Below the pieces are notes generated by a model, which worked only from the letters and a program-made list of their open reading frames with translations, was not told the DNA's origin and ran no database searches. From the NCBI GenBank assembly GCA_041487815.1, contig JBGPOB010000275.1, positions 1 through 5,115 on the forward strand: a DNA stretch of 5,115 nt, in the 5' to 3' direction. Source of the stretch: CANJBX01 sp041487815. GTDB lineage: Bacteria > Pseudomonadota > Alphaproteobacteria > Rhizobiales > Xanthobacteraceae. The position numbers were made by a program, and so were the translations under genes. This document shows positions 1 to 5,115 of this stretch, in pieces. The stretch's first letter is position 1. Each line of letters begins with the position of its first letter.

Positions 1-656
1 AGCGCCCAGACGCCTTCCTTCAGCGCCACCACCAAGGCATTCCATTGGAACGGCACGCCTTCGTGCACATCCTGGGTGCGCGCATAAACGAATATGTAGG
101 CCGCCATCAGGATCGCCAGCATGATTCCGGGAACGATGCCGGCCGCAAACAGCTTGATCACGGACTGCTCGGCGGCGGCGCAGTACAGCAGCATCGCGAT
201 CGAGGGCGGAATGATGTTGTCGAGATAGCCGGCGCAGGTAATGACGCCGGTGGAGAATTTCTCGTCGTAGCCGCTCTTGCGCAGCTGCGGATAAAACAGC
301 GGCCCGAGCGCGGCGACCGTCGCCGCCGTCGAACCGGAGATCGAGCCGTAGAGTGCCGCGGCGCCAACCGTCGTGATCGGCAGGCTGCCGCGGAAGCGGC
401 CGAACAGCGCCATCACCAGCGCGACCAGCCGCCGCGCCATGCCGCCGCGTCCCATCATTTCACCGGCAAAGATGAAGAACGGGACCGCCAGCAGGGCGAA
501 GTTCCCGATGCTGCCGAACATGATCTGCGGCACCGCGGTGGCCGGCACCGAAGTGAATCCGACGATCACGATGATCGAGGTCGACAGCAGGACGAGAAAA
601 AACGGCAATCCCAGCACCAGGAGGGCGAGCGGAAGAATCAGCATCAGCCACAGCAT
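1..656 (-). CDS. dctM: TRAP transporter large membrane subunit DctM (partial, C-terminus outside window)
   Basis: This is the ion-coupled transport subunit of a tripartite TRAP transporter in the inner membrane; with DctQ it takes solute from the periplasmic receptor and imports it. The first 218 residues are visible and the frame runs open off the left edge; family members are usually about 425-440 residues, so roughly half is present. Visible family landmarks are a hydrophobic N-terminus (residues 1-35), the LAVPFFIFAGEMM segment (56-68) followed by Gly/Arg-rich GRGGMARR, the YGSISGSTAATVAALG signature (103-118), and IIPPSIAMLLY (148-158), the re-entrant-loop proline motif. The start is the ATG at 656, 11 bases after the dctQ stop, with only a weak GGGTCGGG ribosome site, so translation is probably coupled to dctQ. 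An odd point is GYLDN (143-147) just before IIPPS, where Gly-Ser-Leu-Gly or Ile-Gly-Pro is usual. The family call is very secure; the substrate is unknown. Confidence 0.95.
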   Translation of the reverse strand, partial: MLWLMLILPLALLVLGLPFFLVLLSTSIIVIVGFTSVPATAVPQIMFGSIGNFALLAVPFFIFAGEMMGRGGMARRLVALVMALFGRFRGSLPITTVGAAALYGSISGSTAATVAALGPLFYPQLRKSGYDEKFSTGVITCAGYLDNIIPPSIAMLLYCAAAEQSVIKLFAAGIVPGIMLAILMAAYIFVYARTQDVHEGVPFQWNALVVALKEGVWA

Positions 657-667
657 GGGACCCGACC

Positions 668-1171
668 CTAGCGGCTCGCGCCGCGCAGCACGTTCGCTGC
701 GGCGTGGCGTCGGACCGCCTCCACGACCGCCGCCACCGCCATCAACCCGAAGCCGAAGACGAACGAAAGATATGGAATCGTCATTGGGACGCCGGCGGTG
801 ATGCTCACCTGCCCGTTGTGCTGCATGATGAGCACGATCTTCCAGGCCTCCACGCAGGCAAAGCCGCAAAAGCCGACCATGGCGAGGAGCGTCAGCGCAT
901 CGAGCACGGCGCGCAGGCGCGGGGGAAAGCCCGTGGAGAAAAGGTCCATCACCAGGTGCCGCCGGTCGTAGGTCACCGCCGAGGCCCCGAGCCCGACGCC
1001 CCAGATCACCAGGAAGGAGAGCACTTCCTCGGCCCACGCCAGCGGGGTCAGAAACACGTAGCGGCCGACGATGTTGGCGAAGTTGATGGCGATGGCGACC
1101 ATCAAGATCAGTCCGATCGCCGCGCGCGGGACGTCACGCAGGATAATTCGGAGCGCGGTGGCGAGCCTCAT
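668..1171 (-). CDS. dctQ: TRAP transporter small membrane subunit DctQ
   Basis: This 167-residue protein is the small four-helix membrane subunit that scaffolds DctM in TRAP transporters. The length is typical of the family. Hydrophobic segments lie at about residues 15-37, 48-68, 88-112 and 128-150. The diagnostic stretch is at residues 33-76: NIVGRYVF, then LAWAEEVLSFLVIWGVGLGAS, then a short polar loop with YDRRHLVMDL; the Trp-Ala-Glu-Glu and Arg-Arg/His elements are hallmarks of DctQ. The ATG at 1171 gives the normal N-terminus for the family, although the ribosome site before it is poor (a GGAC about 8-12 bases upstream). It lies 146 bases after dctP and 11 bases before dctM on the same strand, so the three are most likely one transcription unit. 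No truncation or frameshift is seen. Confidence 0.95.
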   Translation of the reverse strand: MRLATALRIILRDVPRAAIGLILMVAIAINFANIVGRYVFLTPLAWAEEVLSFLVIWGVGLGASAVTYDRRHLVMDLFSTGFPPRLRAVLDALTLLAMVGFCGFACVEAWKIVLIMQHNGQVSITAGVPMTIPYLSFVFGFGLMAVAAVVEAVRRHAAANVLRGASR

Positions 1172-1254
1172 GGCGCGAAGTCCGGACGCCCGCTCGCACG
1201 GCGGCGCGCGTCAGATTTTCGGCCGGACGGCGTCACGCCGGCAGCCGCTTGCCG

Positions 1255-1280
1255 CTTCGCCCGACATCGGCCGGGCGAAG
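1255..1280 (-). promoter_or_regulatory. Stem-loop between dctP and dctQ
   Basis: The 146-base gap between dctP and dctQ contains a perfect 9-bp inverted repeat, CTTCGCCCG and CGGGCGAAG, around an 8-base loop. Two smaller 5-bp hairpins flank it: TGCGC/GCGCA at 1296-1313, just after the dctP stop, and CGGCG/CGCCG at 1228-1240. No run of T follows the main stem in the direction of transcription, so it is not a standard intrinsic terminator. In binding-protein transporter operons, hairpins at this place often protect the receptor mRNA or reduce readthrough into the membrane genes. That role is inferred here. Confidence 0.5.
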
Positions 1281-1317
1281 TCGCCATTCCTGCACTGCGC
1301 AATTGCCGGCGCAAGGC

Positions 1318-2358
1318 TCAATGCTTTGCCGCGACCGCGCGGACCTTCTTGAGCATGTCGAGCACCTCAGGCTGGTCCTTTGATACGTCGTCGCCGACGC
1401 TGTTGAGCAATTCGGCCATCTTGGCGAGGTCTTCGGGCGGCAACGGGCGGATCTCGCCGCCCATCTCGGTCCAGGTCTTGTCGAGGCCCTTGCTGAACTC
1501 GACCTCCCATGCGTGCGTCTTGGCCTGCATGTCGAAGCCGGTGTCGATAACCGCCTTTTGCAGGTCGCCCGGAAGCTTGTCGAGCCACAGCTTGCTGACG
1601 GCGGCGAACGACACCAGCATCGTGTCGTTGGTCACCGTGATGGTCTTGACGGCGTCGTTGAATTTGAAGGCGACGAAAATGGCGGTGCCGCTCATCGTCC
1701 CGTCGATTACGCCGCGCTGCAGCGAGGGCAGAACTTCGTTGAGCGGCAGCGGCACGGCGGTGGCGCCGAGGCGGCGCATTTTCTCGCGCTCCATCGCGGT
1801 TGCGTTGACGCGCAGCTTTTTCCCGGAAAAGTCCGACAGGCGCAGGATCGGTGACTTCGCCGCGTAATTCGACGATCCGGTCGAAAACACGCCGACGCCG
1901 ACGATTCCCTTGGGGATGCCGAGTTCGAGAATCGCCTTGTTGATCGCGGGGTCGAGCACGGTGGCGGTGGCGTGATCCTTGTCCTTGAACAGCATCGGCG
2001 TCGAGAACACCCCGAAGCGCGGATCGACGCCGACGTAGAAGTCCGCCGGCCCGAGGTAAGCCTCCACGGTGCCGAGCTGCAGGCCATCGATCATGCGCGG
2101 GATCGGCCCAAGTTCGCTGCGCGGATAGATGGCGACTTCGATGCGGCCGCCTGACGCCTTCTCAAGCGCCTCCTTGTAGAATTTGATGTATTGATGCTGG
2201 GCGTCGTTGAAGGTGGCGGTGGCGAATTTCATGGTGAAATCCGCCGCCGCGGCCGGTATCGAGGACGCCATGCACGCGACAGCGAACGCGGTCCCGGCCA
2301 GCGAAAGCGCAATCCGGCGTGCGGATCGCTCGATCATCGTGTCCAGCATTAGGTTCAT
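1318..2358 (-). CDS. dctP: TRAP transporter periplasmic solute-binding protein, DctP family
   Basis: This is the periplasmic receptor that captures the solute, normally an organic acid, and delivers it to DctQM. The ATG at 2358 gives 346 residues and is preceded by GGGAGG nine bases upstream; the open frame continues to 2430 but the earlier ATGs (2430, 2376) lack a ribosome site. The signal peptide has a basic stretch (ERSARR, 10-15), a hydrophobic core (16-32) and a probable cleavage after AAAA (36-39), leaving a mature start DFTMKFA. The paired arginines only weakly resemble a Tat motif. Family landmarks follow: RSELGPIPRMIDGLQLG (80-96), FSTPMLFKD (118-126), and LSDFSGKKLRVNAT (174-187), where Arg183 fits the carboxylate-binding arginine, then LPLNEVLPSLQRGVIDG (204-220). 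The length is normal. It is first in the dctPQM order. The substrate is not deducible. Confidence 0.94.
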   Translation of the reverse strand: MNLMLDTMIERSARRIALSLAGTAFAVACMASSIPAAAADFTMKFATATFNDAQHQYIKFYKEALEKASGGRIEVAIYPRSELGPIPRMIDGLQLGTVEAYLGPADFYVGVDPRFGVFSTPMLFKDKDHATATVLDPAINKAILELGIPKGIVGVGVFSTGSSNYAAKSPILRLSDFSGKKLRVNATAMEREKMRRLGATAVPLPLNEVLPSLQRGVIDGTMSGTAIFVAFKFNDAVKTITVTNDTMLVSFAAVSKLWLDKLPGDLQKAVIDTGFDMQAKTHAWEVEFSKGLDKTWTEMGGEIRPLPPEDLAKMAELLNSVGDDVSKDQPEVLDMLKKVRAVAAKH

Positions 2359-2394
2359 CGTTCCCGCCCTCCCCATTCGATATTGTGTGTGTAT

Positions 2395-2421
2395 TTTGTA
2401 AGAGCTTACCCTGCCGGTAAA
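2395..2421 (-). promoter_or_regulatory. Possible dctP promoter with overlapping inverted repeats
   Basis: On the minus strand a TTTACC (2421-2416) and a TACAAA (2400-2395) each match the sigma-70 -35 and -10 consensus at four of six bases, but the spacer is only 15 bases. The -10 lies about 37 bases upstream of the dctP start. Two inverted repeats overlap it: GTAAG-AG-CTTAC at 2398-2409 and TGCCGG-6-CCGGCA at 2412-2429. Their position would suit an operator for a repressor. This is a pattern match only. Confidence 0.25.
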
Positions 2422-2521
2422 GTCCGGCAAGGCCGGAACGGCGCAGTTACCGCCGTTTTTCGGGCTGCGGCCGGCGCACGCGCGCTAATGCGTACGCGCC
2501 GTCAACCCCGCGTTTACCGGC
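2413..2521. repeat. Three copies of a TTTACCGGC-like element in the divergent control region
   Basis: GCCGGTAAA at 2413-2421 is the exact reverse complement of TTTACCGGC at 2513-2521, and a partial copy, TTACCG, lies between them at 2447-2452. The two full copies are centred 100 bases apart in inverted orientation. One lies over the proposed dctP promoter and the other lies 75 bases upstream of the phosphatase start. The same interval has an imperfect hairpin at 2473-2500 (GGCGC and ACGC paired with GCGT and GCGCC, with a two-base bulge). Spaced inverted copies between divergent genes suit a shared regulator, but no family consensus was recognised. Confidence 0.4.
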
Positions 2522-2546
2522 CACTGACACATTTTGGCGGGCGGCC

Positions 2547-2574
2547 TTCGAAAATCATCTCGGGATGTTATATG
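2547..2574 (+). promoter_or_regulatory. Possible promoter of the phosphatase gene
   Basis: An A/T-rich spot, TATATG (2569-2574, four of six matches to the -10 consensus), stands out in otherwise G/C-rich DNA. A weak TTCGAA (2547-2552, three of six) precedes it by 16 bases. If used, transcription would begin near 2580, leaving a leader of about 15 bases before the ATG at 2596. That start site would also exclude the ATG at 2572. Confidence 0.22.
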
Positions 2575-2595
2575 ACCCCGATTCGAGGGATTGCG

Positions 2596-3102
2596 ATGAT
2601 TCACGTCTGCTCGCTGGCGCATCTGCACGCGACAATCGAGCGCTCGGGCGCGCGCCGCGTCGTCACCTTGCTGGGCATCGAGGACCATGTGCCGCTGCCC
2701 TCGCATATTGCGCGCGACGACTACCTGCGTCTGCACGTCCACGACATCGTCGATGCGATCCCGGGCCAGGTGCCGCCGGACGCCGAACACATCGAACGCC
2801 TGATTACGTTCGTGCGGCGCTGGGACCGCGCCTCCCCGCTCGTCATCCACTGCTACGCCGGCATCAGCCGCTCGACCGCCGCCGCCTTCACCACGGTGTG
2901 CGCGCTGAGCCCGCGCCGCGAGGAGGCCGCGATCGCGGCGGCGTTGCGGGCCGCCTCGCCGACGGCGCTGCCGAACGCGCGCATCGTGCGCCTCGCCGAC
3001 CAGATTCTCGGCCGCGACGGCCGCATGGTGCGGGCGATCGAGACCATCGCACCGCCCACGCCGGCGTTCGAGGCGGAGCCGTTCGTGCTCGATATCGATT
3101 GA
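2596..3102 (+). CDS. Cysteine-dependent protein tyrosine/dual-specificity phosphatase-like protein
   Basis: This 168-residue protein is a small cytoplasmic phosphatase using a cysteine nucleophile; its natural substrate is unknown. The P-loop HCYAGISRS (85-93) matches HCxxGxxRS, with Cys86 as nucleophile, Arg92 binding phosphate and Ser93 assisting. Asp50 in LHVHD (46-50), or Asp53, is positioned to be the general acid. The preceding part (MIHVCSLAHL, then RVVTLLGIED) fits the first strands of a compact dual-specificity fold, and it resembles the predicted tyrosine phosphatases of the COG5350 type common in Bradyrhizobium relatives. There is no signal peptide or membrane segment. The ATG at 2596 is chosen because GAGGGA lies seven to eight bases upstream; the in-frame ATG at 2572 has a poorer site and would add eight residues. 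It is divergent from dctP and shares its 237-base control region. Codon use is very G/C-rich, like the TRAP operon and unlike the downstream gene. Confidence 0.85.
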   Translation: MIHVCSLAHLHATIERSGARRVVTLLGIEDHVPLPSHIARDDYLRLHVHDIVDAIPGQVPPDAEHIERLITFVRRWDRASPLVIHCYAGISRSTAAAFTTVCALSPRREEAAIAAALRAASPTALPNARIVRLADQILGRDGRMVRAIETIAPPTPAFEAEPFVLDID

Positions 3103-3110
3103 CGGCGATG

Positions 3111-3124
3111 GCGCGCCGGCGCGC
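3111..3124. repeat. 14-bp perfect palindrome after the phosphatase stop
   Basis: GCGCGCCGGCGCGC is a perfect palindrome beginning nine bases after the phosphatase stop codon. As RNA it could form a short hairpin of about five pairs with a four-base loop. No T tract follows, so it is at best a weak transcript-end structure, and chance G/C-rich symmetry is possible. Confidence 0.3.
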
Positions 3125-3151
3125 TGACTTCGAAATCGGGCAAGGGGGTGA

Positions 3152-3204
3152 TCCCGAAAAAGCGGGTCCCCGGACTTGTTGCGGGGGTGCAAGACTTTTC
3201 GGGA
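3152..3204. repeat. REP-like inverted repeat
   Basis: TCCCGAAAA (3152-3160) and TTTTCGGGA (3196-3204) are exact inverted copies 35 bases apart. Inside are shorter complementary runs, CCCC (3168-3171) with GGGG (3183-3187), and TTGC (3179-3182) with GCAA (3189-3192). The text resembles the intergenic REP-type palindromes with a GATCCCGAAAA arm and a TTTTCGG arm that recur in Bradyrhizobium-like genomes; this resemblance is from memory. It may stabilise or end the phosphatase transcript. Confidence 0.45.
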
Positions 3205-3487
3205 CGATACGCGAAATCATAAGGCACGTTTGGGCCACGCCGCGACGAAGCCGCGAGTGGCAGCGGCGATGTGCGTTATTGGGGCGTGAACGGACTCAAC
3301 GCCGACGTCGGGTTTTCGGTCGCTGCTGACCCATCTGCGACATCGGCGGCGCTCAAAGAACGTATGCCCGAAGTGGCTCCCGTCCCCTTCCAGAGTGCTG
3401 GCTTGAGCCGATACGATGTCGTCTGCTGAGCCTGAATTTCTTTGTCGAGGGGCTCAACCGCGCATCGAGTTCAAAGGGGGGCACGCA
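3205..3487. other. Gene-free stretch upstream of the cysteine-rich secreted protein
   Basis: No open frame here has a ribosome site and protein-like composition. The only structures seen are a short inverted repeat, TTGAGCC (3403-3409) with GGCTCAA (3451-3457), and a GGCT-TG-AGCC symmetry at 3400-3409. No convincing sigma-70 promoter was found. An ATG at 3416 opens in frame with the downstream gene, but it would put 24 mostly polar residues ahead of a normal signal peptide and lacks a good ribosome site, so this part is treated as leader. Confidence 0.6.
3474..3480 (+). promoter_or_regulatory. Ribosome binding site that sets the start at 3488
   Basis: A purine run of A and six G lies seven bases before the ATG at 3488. 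Together with the signal peptide that begins at that ATG, it fixes the start there rather than at the in-frame ATG at 3416. Confidence 0.6.
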
Positions 3488-4984
3488 ATGAAGTTAGGTA
3501 CAACTCTGTCAGCATTGACCGTTGCCATATGCGTCACACTGTTCGGCCAGTCCGCGGTTGCGGACGTCATAATTCCTTACAACGAATACAGCGACTCCCC
3601 GACAATTGGGCGTGGCGCAGGCACATCTACTGATCCAAAGAATCCTGGCTACGGTGCCTTGAGAATATTCATCCAGAAGGTCATGGACTACACCGATGAA
3701 AGCGGGCCGGATGCATTGCCGGCCGGACAGAAGGTTATCTTTCAACGCAGCCAGAGCACCGGTCGCGAAGTGAACGCGCTCAGGGCCGGCGTACAGTTTG
3801 CGAATACGAACGCTGCGTCACGTCCGGCTTTTTCAGAGCCGAAGTGGGGCTTTATCTACAACTCGATGCCTTTTGGAATGAATTTCCAGCAGACGCTTGG
3901 ATTTCTCTATGACGCAAAGCTGGACGCGTCCGGACGAAACGGCATCGACCTGGCGCAAGCGGTTCTTGACGGCCGGGGCGGAACCCAGATCGTCTTTCCC
4001 GTGGTTGGAAGCACGATGCAGGGCTCGGGGTACTTTCCGCAACCCATCGGCAAGGCGGACTGCAACGCTGGCGACACCGATTGCGAAAGTCAGGGCAACG
4101 GAATCGGACTCGCAGGCCTTTGCACATCGGGCTGGAGAATTCGTTATCTGGCCCCACCACAGGACATCGTGGACCGTGCTTGCGACATCCTGGTGCAGAG
4201 GGGCGTGATCCGCGCCAAGACGCTCAAGTTTTATCCGGCTGTCGGAGGACAGTCCGTTTTGTTGCCAATGCAGAGAGGCACTATTCAGGGCTTCGAATAC
4301 GTCAATCCAAACGATGATCTCCTGGATTTCTTTCCGGTCAAAGATGCAACGCCGTCCCGTCCGCTTGGCAACCCGGATGCCGGCAACCTGGATTGCGGTC
4401 CGGCCATTGCATTCCCAATTCCAGCCGGCACGCAAACGAACTGCTCGCAAAATATCGGCCAGATCGGCGCGCGATTCGCTCATCATCCGTCGTGGCATCA
4501 GCCGTTCTTATTGTCGTGGATGCACGTTGACAAGGCCGCTTGGAACAACTTGAACGCCGCCCAAAAAGCGGCCGTTCTGAGAGCTGCAAAGGACTCAGTG
4601 ATTGAGTCCTACAATGCCGCCGAGTCCGTCGAATGTAAAAAACTCAATGACATCCTCGACATAAATAATGGCATCAATCAGCGGAACGCGGATGGCACCC
4701 TGCGATCGATCGCTGGCAAGCCCGTCAGTGCGGATATGACGATGGCCAGGTGGCCAGACGATGCATTGAAGGTGCTTCTTGAAGCCAGAAATGATTATTT
4801 GGCATCCCTCGACGGACCCGATAATCCGAACGAAAAGACCGAAGCGCAGAAGGACTTCTCCGCGATATTGAAGCCCTGGAGGCAATATTCCACGAGCGTC
4901 GGCGCGACAGCCAAATTCGATCCAGGTGTATTTCCCGCGAAGACCGGTCTGGTTGCGGGCGAGAAATGTAACCTGGTGAAATAG
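3488..4984 (+). CDS. Enlarged cysteine-rich TRAP-type solute-binding protein, diverged TakP-like
   Basis: This 498-residue secreted protein is probably a periplasmic solute receptor of the TRAP/TakP branch, but very diverged. The signal peptide (MKLGTT, hydrophobic core 7-20, cleavage after SAVA near 25) is clear. Compared from memory with TakP of Rhodobacter, MPFGMN (127-132), IVFPVVGSTMQGSGYF (168-183), WRIRY (216-220), RGTIQGFEYVNPNDD (263-277) and HHPSWHQP (332-339) follow the family order. Gln178, Arg219 and Glu270 fall where TakP binds cation and 2-oxoacid; the Trp after the Glu is Tyr271. Usual receptors are about 330-370 residues; the excess lies in the N-terminal third, around 186-214, and at 284-330. 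Eight mature cysteines (192, 199, 212, 232, 303, 319, 383, 494) could form disulfides. No dctQ or dctM accompanies it. Base composition is more A/T-rich than its neighbours, suggesting transfer. The alternative is a different secreted protein on the same fold. Confidence 0.7.
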   Translation: MKLGTTLSALTVAICVTLFGQSAVADVIIPYNEYSDSPTIGRGAGTSTDPKNPGYGALRIFIQKVMDYTDESGPDALPAGQKVIFQRSQSTGREVNALRAGVQFANTNAASRPAFSEPKWGFIYNSMPFGMNFQQTLGFLYDAKLDASGRNGIDLAQAVLDGRGGTQIVFPVVGSTMQGSGYFPQPIGKADCNAGDTDCESQGNGIGLAGLCTSGWRIRYLAPPQDIVDRACDILVQRGVIRAKTLKFYPAVGGQSVLLPMQRGTIQGFEYVNPNDDLLDFFPVKDATPSRPLGNPDAGNLDCGPAIAFPIPAGTQTNCSQNIGQIGARFAHHPSWHQPFLLSWMHVDKAAWNNLNAAQKAAVLRAAKDSVIESYNAAESVECKKLNDILDINNGINQRNADGTLRSIAGKPVSADMTMARWPDDALKVLLEARNDYLASLDGPDNPNEKTEAQKDFSAILKPWRQYSTSVGATAKFDPGVFPAKTGLVAGEKCNLVK

Positions 4985-5007
4985 GTCAGGCATCAACATT
5001 GGCAATC

Positions 5008-5034
5008 GGCCCCGCGCATGACCTGCTCGGGGCC
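5008..5034 (+). terminator. Candidate transcription terminator hairpin
   Basis: GGCCCCG (5008-5014) pairs perfectly with CGGGGCC (5028-5034). After one mismatch a further GC/GC pair closes a seven-base loop. It starts 24 bases after the stop codon of the upstream gene. No T-run follows immediately, so termination would be weak or Rho-assisted. No gene is seen from 5035 to the window end. Confidence 0.4.
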
Positions 5035-5115
5035 TCGCTGCCGACGCAGCTTTCGAAATAGCCGTATCGACGTCTGATTCTGGCCCGAAACGGACGTGCC
5101 ACCCGCGCCGATTTA

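Noticed and set aside
45..671. A 208-codon plus-strand open frame over dctM
   Set aside because: The product is a low-complexity Arg/Gln/His/Asp string, the reverse image of a membrane protein gene; there is no ribosome site or domain.
704..1867. A 387-codon plus-strand open frame across dctQ, the gap and part of dctP
   Set aside because: It is antisense to two secure TRAP genes. Its product is rich in Arg, His and Ser with no recognisable domain, as expected for a shadow frame in G/C-rich DNA.
2381..2392. Short TG repeat upstream of dctP, considered as a phase-variable tract
   Set aside because: It has only about four to five TG units, too short to suggest slippage-based switching.
2435..2457. 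Possible general-stress (EcfG-type) promoter, GGAAC then CGTT
   Set aside because: The two boxes are only 14 bases apart, whereas the alphaproteobacterial consensus needs 16-17.
2485..3192. A 235-codon minus-strand open frame opposite the phosphatase
   Set aside because: The plus-strand frame has an intact catalytic motif and a ribosome site; the minus-strand product is Arg-rich with no recognisable features.
3416..3487. N-terminal extension of the receptor gene from the ATG at 3416
   Set aside because: It would bury the signal peptide behind 24 polar residues, and the strong purine-rich ribosome site is placed for the ATG at 3488.
3833..4498. A 221-codon minus-strand open frame inside the cysteine-rich receptor gene
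   Set aside because: It lies opposite a gene with a signal peptide and TRAP receptor motifs, and shows no family motif of its own.
1..5115. CRISPR arrays, tRNA or rRNA genes, transposases and attachment sites
   Set aside because: No regularly spaced direct repeats, cloverleaf-like segment, transposase motif or flanking insertion repeats were seen on either strand.

Overview
The window looks like chromosomal DNA from a GC-rich alphaproteobacterium, probably of the Bradyrhizobium/Rhodopseudomonas type. This rests on the strong G/C bias at third codon positions in the left two thirds, the abundance of TRAP transporter parts, a short intracellular cysteine phosphatase resembling those common in that group, and REP-like intergenic palindromes. 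The placement is inference; no rRNA or other phylogenetic marker is present.

Region 1-2358 (minus strand) is a three-gene TRAP transporter operon in the order dctP (periplasmic solute receptor), dctQ (small membrane subunit), dctM (large membrane subunit, cut by the left edge of the window). dctQ and dctM are 11 bases apart. dctP and dctQ are separated by 146 bases that carry a perfect 9-bp stem-loop, which could uncouple the amount of receptor from the amount of permease. The substrate cannot be read from sequence, though the conserved carboxylate-binding arginine of the receptor is present.

Region 2359-2595 is a divergent control region between dctP and a plus-strand phosphatase gene. It holds three copies of a TTTACCGGC-like element and several inverted repeats. 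Region 2596-3102 encodes a 168-residue cysteine-dependent phosphatase with an intact HCYAGISRS P-loop.

Region 3103-3487 (385 bases) has no convincing gene. It contains a 14-bp palindrome just after the phosphatase stop and a REP-like inverted repeat near 3152-3204.

Region 3488-4984 (plus strand) encodes a secreted 498-residue protein that I read as a highly diverged, enlarged TRAP receptor related to the TakP (2-oxoacid) branch. It keeps apparent equivalents of the ligand-site Gln, Arg and Glu, but carries insertions rich in cysteine (eight cysteines in the mature protein). Its base composition is clearly more A/T-rich than its neighbours and no membrane subunits accompany it in the window, so it is an orphan receptor, possibly acquired by transfer. 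A candidate terminator hairpin follows at 5008-5034. It is the most unusual item in the window.
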